Shown: piece by piece, positions 28,440-38,387 of the stretch | Layout: every line of letters begins with the position of its first letter | Numbering within the stretch: position 1 is the stretch's first letter | Source of the DNA: Siphonodentalium dalli | Taxonomy: Eukaryota; Mollusca; Scaphopoda; Gadilida; Siphonodentaliidae | Direction: 5' to 3' | Assembly: GCA_032622095.1 (NCBI GenBank) | Contig: CP136067.1 | Location: forward strand, 50,321,899-50,385,898 | Length of the DNA: 64,000 nt | Notes under the pieces: generated by a model | The model's input: the letters and a program-made list of their open reading frames with translations, nothing else | The model's database searches: none | What the model was told of the DNA's origin: nothing | Program-made: the position numbers and the translations under genes

Positions 28440-30130
28440 CCATCTAGATGATGACAAAGGGGTCTACTAGGAGTAGCTTTTTACGAGAAAGATAATGGTC
28501 GGGGTTAGAATTTTCTAAAGTGACGCCGTTGTTGTCAGGGGCAGAAAAGGGGGAGGGGCAGAACAAAAATTGTCGCCGATTGCCACCAAACTTATATATA
28601 ATCATCCCCATAATATGAGGAATCTAATGTCGTGGTTTAATTATGGCAAAAGTCCGCCGTTCGCGTCAGGGGTGCCCGGAAGGGGGGGGGGCATATTTTT
28701 CTCTCTCGCCGATTGCCACGAAACTTACATATAATCATCACCATGATATGAAGAATCCAACGGTGTGGTTTAAATATGTCAAATGTGGCGTCGTTTGAGT
28801 CAGGGATGAACGGAAGGGGAGAGGGGCACCAAAATTGATAAAACTAATTTTAGCGCCAATTTCCACCAAATTGATATATATTCTTCTTCATGATACAAGG
28901 AATCTAATTGTGCGATTTAACAACGTCAAACTGTTGTTTTTGGATGAGAGATTGGGAGGGGTGGGCACTAAATTTGATAATAAGTCGCCGATTGCCACCA
29001 CACTTATACAAAATCATCCCCACGGTATGAGGAGTCTAATGTTGTGGCTTTTATCTGTCACACAGGGGCACCAAAATTGATGCACAATTGTTTTAGCGCC
29101 AATTTTCACCAAATTGATACACGTTCTTATCAATGATACGAGGAATCTAATCGTGATTTAAAGACGCCATAGTGGTGCTGTTTGGGTGAGAGATGGAGAG
29201 GGGAGGGATTGGCACCAAATTTGATAAAAAAAAATTGTTTAGTCGCCGATTATTACCAAACTTATAAACAATCATCTCCATGATATCAGAAGTGTAATCG
29301 TGTGGTTTAAGGATGTCACAAGTGGGGCCATTCGAGTCAGTGGTGTATAGAGATGAGAGGGACACACAAAAAATTATATCTATATGTTTAGTGCCGATTT
29401 CCACCAGATTGAAACATATTCTTCTCCGTCATACGAGGAATCTTATCGTGTGGTTTAGATATACCAAATTGGTGCCCTATGGGTGAGAGATATGGGGACC
29501 TTAAATTTGATACGAATTTGTATACTCGCCAATTTTCACCAATTTCATATATATGCATCTCTAATCTCTAATGAGTCTTAGTGTGTGCAGCTTGAGTCCG
29601 AAATAGGGACGGGAGGGTCACCAAAACTGATACAAAATATTTTTAGTACCAATTACCATCAAATTCAGACACGTTCTTCTCAAATGATACAAGAAATAAA
29701 TCGTGCTGTCTGTCTGTCTTTTTGTCTGTCTGTGTGCGTTCTATATATAACTTCACGCGGTACAATCGAGATGGCACAAAGGCGTTCTAAGAGGGGTAAC
29801 TTTTTACAAGGAAGATAATGGTGCGGGTTAAAATTTTCTAAAATGACGCTGTTGGTGGGAGGGGAAATTAAAAAAATATGGTGAAATAGTTTTGTCGCTG
29901 ATTTCCACCAAGCGAATACATAATCACCTTCGCAATATGGTGTTGTTCGAGTCAGCGTTGCATCAACAATTGATTTAATAAACCAAATTCCACCAAATTC
30001 ATACAAGTTTTTCTCTAATGATATACCATGAATTAAATCACATTTGGTGTCGTTTGCGTCACGGATGGCGAGCGGATATGCACTATCATTGATAAGATTG
30101 CTATTCGCCGATATCCACATATAAGTTATA
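28440..30130 (+). repeat. degenerate tandem array of about 140-bp units
   Basis: Units carry TCGCCGATTGCCACCAAACT, ATAATCATCCCCATGATATG, AGGAATCTAATGGTGTGGTT and GAGTCAGGGGTGNNCGG, then a purine-rich GGGAGGGGCACCAAA. They recur near 28575, 28705, 28850, 28985, 29095, 29245, 29395, 29525, 29650 and 29895. Two variants alternate: NNTTGCCACCAAACTTATA and NNTTTCACCAAATTGATA. The block restarts after the microsatellite at 29707. No coding content. Confidence 0.7.
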
Positions 30131-31130
30131 TACAGTCACCAGGCCATCTCCATATCATTTTAAGTAGTTGGGCGTTCACATTTCACAACCCCGACATATG
30201 GTGACCCACATAAGTCACTTGAACAATTATATCTTCTTAACAGTCATATTTATATGGGAATGGCAATCAAGGCATTCACACAATGAGCTAGCAAAAAAGA
30301 GATAACTAGAAGAAGCATTAAACGTATATTTATCATTCAATTGAAGAGATACATATATTCGTGCAAACTGAGAGACCTCGAACCGTCAGAGGATTGCATA
30401 TATATAATAAAAAAAATTAGTCTGTTCCATTCAATACAGTTTCCACAAAAAGTTACAATTTGTCAAGAGATATGGAAGGCCTGTTCAAAAATAGTGGCCA
30501 CAGTGTGCAGTCAAATATAGTTTCTTCTGATATACAAGAAAATGCAGTTAGTAGCACAAGACTTTTCAGGATCCTACCAATACTGACATCTGACAAGGGT
30601 TTTAGAACAGACTCATCGACTGACATAAACAACTCAAAATCTCGCGCTGTGCCTGGCACATGTAGCTGATATATATGCGCAGCAATATTTCGTTTAAACT
30701 AAGAATATTTAGCCAATATATAGCACCATGAACAGAGGAGCACCTGGAAATTTCTTTGAAACATCTGTATCTTCGTGGAGATATGATAGCCAGGTGTCCT
30801 CGAGATCTTAGTCCAACCCACTAGATTGATTGATACATCTCAATATGCAAAACCCAATTATCATCTTTTATCGAACTAATGTGTTTATGATGTTCATGTA
30901 TCATATTATAACGTCTAATGTATACGCAGTTGTAAATAAATAAATACTTCATTATTGGTGGAACGGATTAATCGCGATAAACAATGACAATTGACAAGGT
31001 GAGCCACTACTTATATTCCATGACTGTAATAATCATGTTTTGTGATGCTATTTGAATATACAATTTATGAGAAAACGTATAACACTTTAAGCAAGAGCAT
31101 TCTCTATTCCCAACAAATATTCACAGCATA
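30131..31130. other. no gene recognised
   Basis: Sequence between the tandem array and the Helitron-like end. A 65-69 codon open frame exists on both strands at 30453-30669 without recognisable homology. It probably belongs to the same Helitron-type unit. Confidence 0.35.
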
Positions 31131-31134
31131 CATT

Positions 31135-31164
31135 AACCTGGGCAACGCCGGGTAACCCTGCTAG
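31135..31164 (+). mobile_element. Helitron-like 3' terminus
   Basis: ACCTGGGCAACGCCGGGT forms a short GC-rich hairpin (CCTGG/CCGGG). A few bases later comes CTAG followed by T (31161-31165). This is the classical Helitron 3' end (hairpin, then CTRR, inserted before T). The matching 5' TC end was not located with confidence; the array at 28440-30130 may be its body. Confidence 0.5.
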
Positions 31165-31174
31165 TTTCCTTTAA

Positions 31175-31450
31175 AATAGCATGGGCTACAGGTCGTTTCT
31201 TTGGTCGGATCATTATTCAATGTGTCTACAGGTAGTTCCTTTGGTCGGATCATTATTCAATGTGTCTACAGGTCGTTCCTTTGGTCGGATCATTATTCAA
31301 TGTGTCATATAGCTGTTGACATTATTGACATGTAGATGGGAACGAGTCATTTTGGGTCATTCGGCAAAAAAAACATGGCAACCAGCGCCCATGTTGGATT
31401 TCAAAATTCAATCCATAAGCACGGGCTACATGTCGTACTCTCCGTCTGAT
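31175..31450 (-). repeat. CAAGATGGC-family fragment with a 40-bp triplication
   Basis: GGTCGGATCATTATTCAATG plus TGTCTACAGGT occurs three times (31212, 31253, 31294 region). It then continues as the inverse of the CAAGATGGC monomer (ACATGTAGATGGGAACGAGT, CCCATGTTGGATTTCAAAAT). It is a copy in reverse orientation to the 57-60 kb array. Confidence 0.65.
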
Positions 31451-31980
31451 CACCAAGCAATTTGTTATGGATGTTAACCTCGGTACTTTCCGTCTATTCC
31501 ACGGAATATAAACTCGGAAGCACAAAGCGATATGATATTGTGATATTGGAAAACCACCTTGCCCTTCTGAATATTGATTATTGATATATCACCGAGCACT
31601 CACCTTCGAGTGTGTGGTGGCTGTACAAAAACAGTCTATTCGCCTATATTCATATATGTTTGGAGTGTTGGCAACGTTCCTCTTATTCTTAATATTTTCT
31701 GACATTCCGTCATGTTGCCTTTGGAATGCATATTTCAATCGGGTTTGAAATAGGTGGAATATCTCTACCTGGCATCTACAGGTTTAACATTATATAGTGT
31801 TGTTGTAACATTTTCGTAAATGAAACACGACGGAATTGGAAACATTTATTCACAACATGTCTTGTATCATTATCCATCATTTTTGCTATTTAAAACTTGC
31901 TATGCAAATCCAATCAACTAAGATGATCTGTTGCTCTCACGCACAACACATATAAAGTATCCAAGTCAGGCAAAGTGACT
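31451..31980. other. nothing recognised
   Basis: No long frame, exon or repeat family apart from the 30-bp CTCGGTACTTTCCGTCTATT piece shared with 26110. Confidence 0.4.
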
Positions 31981-31984
31981 GCTT

Positions 31985-32830
31985 GTCATTTAGTATAATA
32001 GAAGATACTCCAGTAGAACTAACAAAAGTGGTATGGAATAATGCGAGATAATGGGCTGTTGACAGACTAAGCAGGAAATAGTTAGATATTATGTATGGAA
32101 TTGTGTGTATCCTACACAATGACCTAGGTTTGCAAATATCAGCAAGTTATAAAATAATTGCAGCCTGGTAAATATCCTCTCTATATGTATAATAATAAAA
32201 TAATTGCAGCCTGGTAAATATCCTCTCTATGTATAATATGTCATGGATATGTCTACAACACAGTGACTTGAAAGTCATGATAAAGGTTCACTGTTCTTAT
32301 ATAGATAACAGCTTAAAATGTAGTACAGCCAAATAGCCAGAACACATTCGGACCATGTAATATAGCTTGCAGGGGATATACTGGGATCTGTATCATTTGT
32401 TTTTGTAAAATTGGCTGCATACCATATAATAGTGTTTTATGTGCACCTGTCAGCTTCCGGTGGATTGCTGTATTTGTCCACTATATCGATGGATTAGAAT
32501 TTCCACTTAGCAGTATGGAATTCGACCACACAGGAAGATCTATAGAATACTCTCATCACACACTGACATGGAAACGCCAATGCATATATACATGATTGTA
32601 TGCGGTAGACAAATGCCTATCAAACATTATTTGGAAAACAATCTTCATATTTACCTGTATTAAAAATATGTTAAATTAAAACAGCTTCTCAGTGAAACAG
32701 GTTAAACTGCCATTTGATCTAAAGGAGATAATTTCCCAGTCATATGAGTGATATCAATAGGGTTTTTATCATACTTTTATGCGGGTTTTAGACCAAAATT
32801 AGTAAAATTTGAGGGGGGGGGGGGTAAAAA
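31985..32830 (+). repeat. left arm of a distant inverted duplication
   Basis: 31985-32150 (e.g. GTGGTATGGAATAATGCGAG, GGGCTGTTGACAGACTAA) and 32640-32830 (AAACAGCTTCTCAGTGAAAC, CAGTCATATGAGTGATATCA) are inverse to 42440-42585 and 42185-42410. The right arm lacks the intervening 490 bp. Both arms contain an A/T plus poly-G/C stretch (32812-32842; 42255-42290). A nearby 45-bp direct repeat (ATAATTGCAGCCTGGTAAAT) lies at 32153 and 32202. Confidence 0.6.
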
Positions 32831-32934
32831 AAAAATTTTGCAGGTTTGGGGTGGTGGTACCGAAAGTGCCAGAAGCAAAAAAAAAACCGCATACCTTCCT
32901 GCTTATTTTTACTACCCCCCCCCCACGGTTTAGC

Positions 32935-33510
32935 CTCGACATTAAATGTATTGTTTATTTAGTCCTTTGGGCATGACAATTCTCTTTGGTGGGACAGGGT
33001 CTATGGAAAGTACATATTACCTTAAGGTCTTCATCGCATTTATGCATTCATCATCATTAAAAGATATCATTCTTGATATAGAAAATCACGACTTCGTGGC
33101 ACATCAATGAAGACAAACATCACACATCATCGCCATCCACAGGCAAGCATAGTCTGGATACATAGCAAGTAGTAAACACACAAACCCTGCAGTATTCATA
33201 ACAAAGAAACATTGCATATAAATATATATACTAGGCCCACATATGTGCGCACACAAATATATTAAAGGAACTTGAGGAGTTCCTGCAAACACTATAGATG
33301 CCAGATCTAATCTATATCTATCTGATTGAGACATCAACAAACTGGCATCGAAAGATATAGCCTCACAATTTACTGTTAACCATATTAAAATAGGAAATAT
33401 ACTCCCAGCTATCGGTCCATATATGCTTTATATCAAAACGGGTCATACCTACTCGACTGATTTACTTGAAGACATAAATTATTATAAAAAAATCAAGGTA
33501 CGTGACATGA
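32935..33510. other. nothing recognised
   Basis: Short frames only. No repeat shared with the rest of the window was identified. Confidence 0.4.
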
Positions 33511-33524
33511 TGAATCCTACTTAT

Positions 33525-33810
33525 GCCCAACTCACCTTGTGAATGTTATGAGTCACCGTTAGTGGCACGTGGATTTCCTTGGTATTCTGTTCATGCCATT
33601 ATGCAAATTCTTACATTGATATATATTACAAATTAATTTAGCTAGATACATGGCTAGATATGACTAATTATACTGATGTCCAACTCACCTTGGGGCCAAT
33701 CACACTCACCGTTAGTGACATACGCTGATTTAACGCTGAACGTACGTGTGGTTCCTTGGTAAACGTATCGGAAAACGACGTGGACATCAATAGGATTATG
33801 CTCATCTATG
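33525..33810 (-). other. duplicated exon-like segment
   Basis: Two related stretches (33525-33600 and 33680-33805) share CCAACTCACCTTG, TCACCGTTAGTG, and TTCCTTGGTA. On the minus strand the larger one fits an exon 33689-33805: acceptor-like TGCCATAG, donor CAAG|GTGAGT. It has an open frame (EHNPIDVHVVFRYVYQGTTR, then TFSVKSAYVTNGECDWPQ). The smaller one is shorter and disabled in that frame. A second frame is also open, so coding status is unproven. Not recognised. Confidence 0.25.
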
Positions 33811-34660
33811 GCATGTAAATAGTTTTTACGGTATATTAAAAGAATAATAATAATAATTTCAAGTTTTATTTCAGGGTTTTTTAAGGTTTTTCAAGTTCAT
33901 TTCAGGTGAAGTTCTCCATAACGAAGAAGGTGGAAGTCTACATCAACTTCATCAAGATAAAAAAAGAGGCCCTATTCACAATTTCTCTCAATTAAAAGAA
34001 TACCGGTAATCTCTAAAATTGCTAAAACACCATAATGTTTAAAAAAACACATGCCATTGTTTGCTCTTATTCTCACTACATTTTTGGGGACCATAATCAA
34101 GGAAATAAATGGTCTTAGAACTGTTTTATTATGCCATCCCCGATGGTTTTTGGTCACCTATTAGTGCCGGACAACTCCTTTACAGTCTCATACCCTGTAT
34201 AAACGCCATACTCATGCTGGGAATTTGTCAACTGCGGAAGTGGTAATGTACCATATGGTACATCACATCCTTAATTCCGCAGGTGCTATGTCCAGTAATA
34301 AATCAAATAATTTGATATTCTACATCTTTACAATTTCTGTTAATCTGTTAGGCATACTTGTTACGTACATGTAGGCCTATATCACATAATTATATATACC
34401 ATGTATTCCTGTTTATTTTTATCTATACATGTAGGTTGTCCTACACCAATATATGTCTTAAAGACCATTAAAACGTATCTTATCTTATCTACCGGTAGGC
34501 CTACTTGTCCTTTGATAGATCTGCATGTAAATTAAATACCACTAACTTAATCCAGTTAGCACCTAATTAACGAACCGGCGGCTGACTCAGCTGTCTCCGA
34601 CTATACAACTTTTAGTGTGCTGCAAAACGAAAAATGTCGATAAAAGTTGAAATATAAGAC
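33811..34660. other. intergenic sequence upstream of ATP5F1C
   Basis: No exon or element recognised. Near 34598 and 34739 a short direct repeat occurs (GACTA(TA)CAACTTTTAG). The promoter of the ATP synthase gene is expected in or after this region but shows no clear core motif. Confidence 0.35.
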
Positions 34661-34895
34661 TTACAAATTATCTTTTTAATTTCTTTTGGTAATTGCCATG
34701 GCTTATCACAAATAAAAAATCTAAATCAACTCGGCCCGGACTACAACTTTTAGAGTGTCTCGCTGTGGACATCGTCGTTCCAGATTCCTCTAAAATAGAC
34801 ATGCGCAGAATTACTTCCGATATCTGCTATAACCAAAGCTGCAGCCGATCTCGAAGTCGCTCATTTAGTCGCTTGTCGCCTATAACCTTGGCATC

Positions 34896-34915
34896 AACCT
34901 TTTTTATTTTTACAG
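34896..34915 (+). promoter_or_regulatory. possible 5'-UTR splice acceptor upstream of the ATP5F1C start
   Basis: The stretch CCTTTTTTATTTTTACAG ends about 30 bp before the ATG and looks like a polypyrimidine tract plus AG. If used, the 5' UTR is split and the apparent upstream in-frame extension (from 34693) is partly intronic, not coding. Confidence 0.45.
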
Positions 34916-34944
34916 GATTGTCACACTCTCCTGTACATGCGACC

Positions 34945-35823
34945 ATGTTTTCCAGGACAGTTTTGATTTTATCTCCACCTTCAACATGTGTCAACACACG
35001 TGGTATGGCTACTCTGAAAGATATCAGAAACCGGTTGAAGTCAGTAAAAAATATTCAGAAGATTACCAAGTCAATGCAGATGGTTTCTGCAGCAAAATTT
35101 GCCAAAGCTGAGAGAGAGCTTAGACCTGCTCGACCATACGGTCATGGAGCACAGGCATTTTTTGAAAAAGCAGATGTGGCAAATGATGAAACCAAGCCTC
35201 AGCACCTTGTTGTCGCTGTATCATCAGACAGAGGCCTCTGTGGAGCTATCCATTCAAGCATTGCAAAGACCATCAAACTGAAAATTGCTGATAGGGGCCA
35301 AGGAGTAGATACAAAGATTGTTGCAGTTGGCGATAAAGCAAGACTATTAATGCAGAAGGGATATGCATCTAATATCCTGATGCACTTCACAGAAATTGGA
35401 AAGAAACCACCTGTATTTCAAGATGCTGCAATAGTTAGCAAAGCCATACTTGATTCTGGATATGAGTATGACTTTGGGGAGTTGTATTTCAACACATTCA
35501 GGTCAGTGGTGTCCTATAGAACAACTGCTGTTCCTCTGCACTCATTAAATAATGTTAGTAAGGCAGAAAACATTGGAGTCTATGACAGCTTGGATGAAGA
35601 GGTGCTGCGCTGTTACAATGAGTTTGCAATGACCAGTCTGATCTACTTTGCTATGAAAGAGAATGCAACAAGTGAGCAGAGCTCAAGGATGACTTCTATG
35701 GATAGCGCCACCAAGAACGCAGGTGAAATGATAGACAAACTGACCTTGGCTTTCAACAGAACCAGACAAGCTGTTATCACCAGAGAACTGATCGAAATCA
35801 TATCTGGAGCAGCAGCCCTATGA
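34945..35823 (+). CDS. ATP5F1C: ATP synthase F1 subunit gamma, mitochondrial
   Basis: This is the central rotor shaft of mitochondrial F1Fo-ATP synthase; the gamma subunit turns inside the alpha3beta3 ring. The 292-codon frame has a basic mitochondrial targeting peptide (MFSRTVLILSPPSTCVNTRG). It is followed by the conserved N-terminal helix (MATLKDIRNRLKSVKNIQKI, TKSMQMVSAAKFAKAER), the SSDRGLCGAIHSS motif, and the C-terminal helix SEQSSRMTSMDSATKNA ... TFNRTRQAVITRELIEIISG, ending GAAAL exactly as in other animals. Human is 298 residues, so it is full-length. The open frame begins at 34693, but the first 84 codons are unlike any targeting peptide; I take Met at 34945. The whole coding region has no intron. 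A polyadenylation-like ATTAAA and an A tract lie 250-270 bp after the stop, so a retrocopy origin is possible. No disabling change is visible. Confidence 0.95.
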   Translation: MFSRTVLILSPPSTCVNTRGMATLKDIRNRLKSVKNIQKITKSMQMVSAAKFAKAERELRPARPYGHGAQAFFEKADVANDETKPQHLVVAVSSDRGLCGAIHSSIAKTIKLKIADRGQGVDTKIVAVGDKARLLMQKGYASNILMHFTEIGKKPPVFQDAAIVSKAILDSGYEYDFGELYFNTFRSVVSYRTTAVPLHSLNNVSKAENIGVYDSLDEEVLRCYNEFAMTSLIYFAMKENATSEQSSRMTSMDSATKNAGEMIDKLTLAFNRTRQAVITRELIEIISGAAAL

Positions 35824-36067
35824 GCCAATTCAGAATAGTTGTTTTAATTTACATTTATTCAAGTTCAACTCCATGGATAATAACAACCAAGAAGAACTTT
35901 AACTAATGTAGGAGGAAGTGAATAACTGTCAATAGTGTGACCATTCTACGGTAGTTTCTTTATTGTTAAGTTCTAAATTTACAAATCATTCAGCTGTTTT
36001 TAGGCTATGACACTTTCAGCAGCTGTTTGGAAGGATTGTCCTTTTGTCATTCTTCTGAAGACATGGC

Positions 36068-36095
36068 TATTAAAATGTAAACACTAAAAAAAAAA
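36068..36095 (+). terminator. polyadenylation signal and A tract after ATP5F1C
   Basis: ATTAAA at 36069 is followed about 16 bp later by nine or ten A (36085-36095). This is either a genomic poly(A) site region or the tail of a retroposed transcript. Confidence 0.5.
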
Positions 36096-36114
36096 TTACA
36101 CTTATCTTCCATCA

Positions 36115-36275
36115 GTACCAGGTACATACTAGTAGCAGTCCTTCCCAGGAGACGGGAGCGACTGCTCATGCACCCGTACACACTCGCAATTTTCAATTTA
36201 CGGGTGCTAAAAGGCGCACTCGTCCCTCTTGTCAAAATGATTATGATGACTGTCATAGTTGATTCAATATTGAAT
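36115..36275 (-). mobile_element. fragment inverse to the CCTTCCCAGGAG repeat at 40820-40970
   Basis: GTCCTTCCCAGGAGACGGGA, CACTCGCAATTTTCAATTTA and GTTGATTCAATATTGAAT are the inverse of 40820-40965. The longer element at 40637-41064 shows what family this belongs to. It begins directly beyond the ATP5F1C A tract. Confidence 0.6.
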
Positions 36276-37050
36276 TATTTGAAGGTTTATTTTTATCCTT
36301 TTCTGTTTCAATTCAATTATGGGCATGTGAAAGTGTGACTAGGCCAAAGAAAAAAATGCTGTGTTTCCGCACATCGACCTACCCTAAAAATAACCCACCG
36401 ACCCTAAACTTTTTATAGATATTTTGAGAAAAAGTTTTTAAAAAAATTAAAAAATTTTTTTTTACTGTTTTTACCACTAATGATCCTAAATATTGATCAT
36501 TAGTGTGCAACTAACTAGCAAAACACATGGTTTCTAACATATCCCTGTGAAAAGTGACCTTGAAGTGACAGTTGTCTCAAAAGCCCCAGGTGTGTGATGG
36601 GTTGTGGATCGATGGGCATGGATTTTGCAATTTTAATTCTCTGCATAGACTGGAATAGGGCGTGTGCTTCAAACTCATAAATGGGAATTTCAAACTAATA
36701 GTTGTGAGAAAACAACCACTAATCAGTTAATGATTTATTGTGTCGCCTATTCGACCCAAAGAAACAAGTTACATGAATATGAACACATAAGGACACAGAC
36801 AAATAATGAAAACAAGGCAAATAAATACATGCAATAACATAAATGACACACACACTAAGAATCATGCAGACAAACAAATTCAAATCAAATAAATAATCAT
36901 CCGACAATGTTTTCTAGATTGGTGAACCAGAACTACAAGCAAATGATGCAATTGAAGTCATAGCCTTCATTTGATTTACTGCTATGTACACGTAAACTTT
37001 ACTGTTAAAGTCAGCAATTTATTGTTGAATCACCTGATTAAATGGTAGTT
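36276..37050. other. nothing recognised
   Basis: AT-rich intergenic sequence with homopolymer A/T stretches (36430-36470). No exon or element was recognised. Confidence 0.4.
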
Positions 37051-37066
37051 TAATACTGGCGCAAAG

Positions 37067-37312
37067 GTGTTATTAATTGAAATAAATGCCCTATCTATAA
37101 CTTTCATGCCGCCAAGCCGAAGGCCGCCAAAAAGGAGAACTGAGACCAGAGAAATAGCATACTCCGAGACGACCAAGCCAGAGTTGGACCCAAATCGGGG
37201 ATCTCTCTCTCTGGAAGACCCACAAACGCCAATGCCTTTGTGCAGTCTTACCGACTCGGAGCCAAACATTTCCTCAGCACCACTCAGTAATACTAATTTG
37301 TTAACAACATGA
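37067..37312 (+). CDS. possible 3'-terminal coding exon, unidentified
   Basis: An open frame that is GC-richer than its surroundings encodes a basic-acidic low-complexity peptide (MPPSRRPPKRRTETREIAYS, PELDPNRGSLSLEDPQTPMP, LTDSEPNISSAPLSNTNLLT). It stops at 37310-37312. AATAAA at 37379 could serve as a polyadenylation signal. A 3' exon of a plus-strand gene would fit, but no clear acceptor or upstream exon was found, and ATP5F1C ends 1.2 kb earlier. It may be chance or a transposon remnant. Low confidence. Confidence 0.2.
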   Translation: MLLIEINALSITFMPPSRRPPKRRTETREIAYSETTKPELDPNRGSLSLEDPQTPMPLCSLTDSEPNISSAPLSNTNLLTT

Positions 37313-37515
37313 ATTACTTGTCTATTTTTATGCTGCCACTGGCCACCTAAATACTAGTATATGTGTGTGTTTATATACAATAAAGAACTGAATGACTGAT
37401 AATGAATTATGCATGGCTGACTGCCCCAAATGAGAAACTGATATGAGTGAAGGATCTGGAGGTGCATACTAGTCAGAAATTGAACATCACCAACATGTAC
37501 AAGATATAAATCATT

Positions 37516-38387
37516 TTACTCCAATCTGTTGACCACCTGTATGAGAAAGGATCTCAATCTACGCGTACCTTCAAAATTAAGATGTAAACCATCCTCAGCG
37601 TATAATATATCTTTGGGAGATCCTTTCTCAAAGAATACTCTGTATGTTTTGAGAAACTGCATGTGATTATGCGAACAAATGTTTGATAGAATATTGTTCA
37701 CTTCCATTACTCTTTTTCCAAGATTTTTGAAATCTTTTGGTCGGGGGATGATTGATGACATGATAATCTTGCTTGTGGTATGCTTGTGAGTTGCTCTTAT
37801 CAAATCTTGATATAGTTTTTTGAACTGCTTGTCTGTCAAGCTCAAATCTTCGATGTTATTTGTACCCACGTGGTATATGATATGAGAGAAAGAAGCTAAA
37901 TTAGTACCTTTAAGCTTCTTGTTGCTTACTCTCCTTGTGAGGGTTTGAATGTCAGTACCTCTGAATGGTAGCACCTCCAGATCAAAAATACTCGCTATGT
38001 ATTTACATATTGAGTCACTCACCAAAAGAACCTTCCGGTTTTTCTTGGCTCTACTTGATCTGTGTCGCGCCGAATAGCCGACAAATCTTCTCTCAACTGT
38101 CTTATCTCCAGCTGTTTCCTATCGTGATTCAGAGTAAGCTTTGCCTATCTAACTTGCTCCTGCAGCATTGCGATCTCACCGTCGCCATTGGCTGTCGCAC
38201 CGTAAACACTACTCTCTACACCATCGTCAAACACCTCAGACTTCTTGTCTTCGAAACCCATGAAATCCTGAGATGGCAAGCCCTTTTCTTTTTCATTATC
38301 CACTTTAGATCGTTGGTCTTTTCCTTTGCTAAACGCATCATAGTCCAGCACTTTAACATCCCTTTTGGGTCGACCTGTTTCTGACAT
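37516..38387 (-). pseudogene. SGNH-esterase domain ORF, broken copy 1
   Basis: From ATG at 38387 it reads MSETGRPKRDVKVLDYDAFS, a coiled-coil-like segment (AMLQEQVR), then a stop and a frameshift (a base missing near 38051). After that come the esterase blocks VSDSICKYI (Ser block), YHVGTNNIEDLS (Asn block) and EDGLHLNFEGTRRL (Asp-His block), ending at 37516. SGNH/GDSL hydrolase domains of this kind occur in ORF1 of CR1-type LINEs and related mobile elements; that link is inference. Copy 2 lies 1.07 kb away with different lesions. Confidence 0.65.

Noticed and set aside
29680-30120. 146-codon minus-strand frame
   Set aside because: It lies across the degenerate tandem array and the (GTCT)n block. 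No domain or conservation signal was visible.
34693-34944. 84-codon N-terminal extension of the ATP synthase gamma frame
   Set aside because: It does not resemble a targeting peptide and contains a likely splice acceptor. The Met at 34945 starts a normal targeting sequence and gives the usual protein length.
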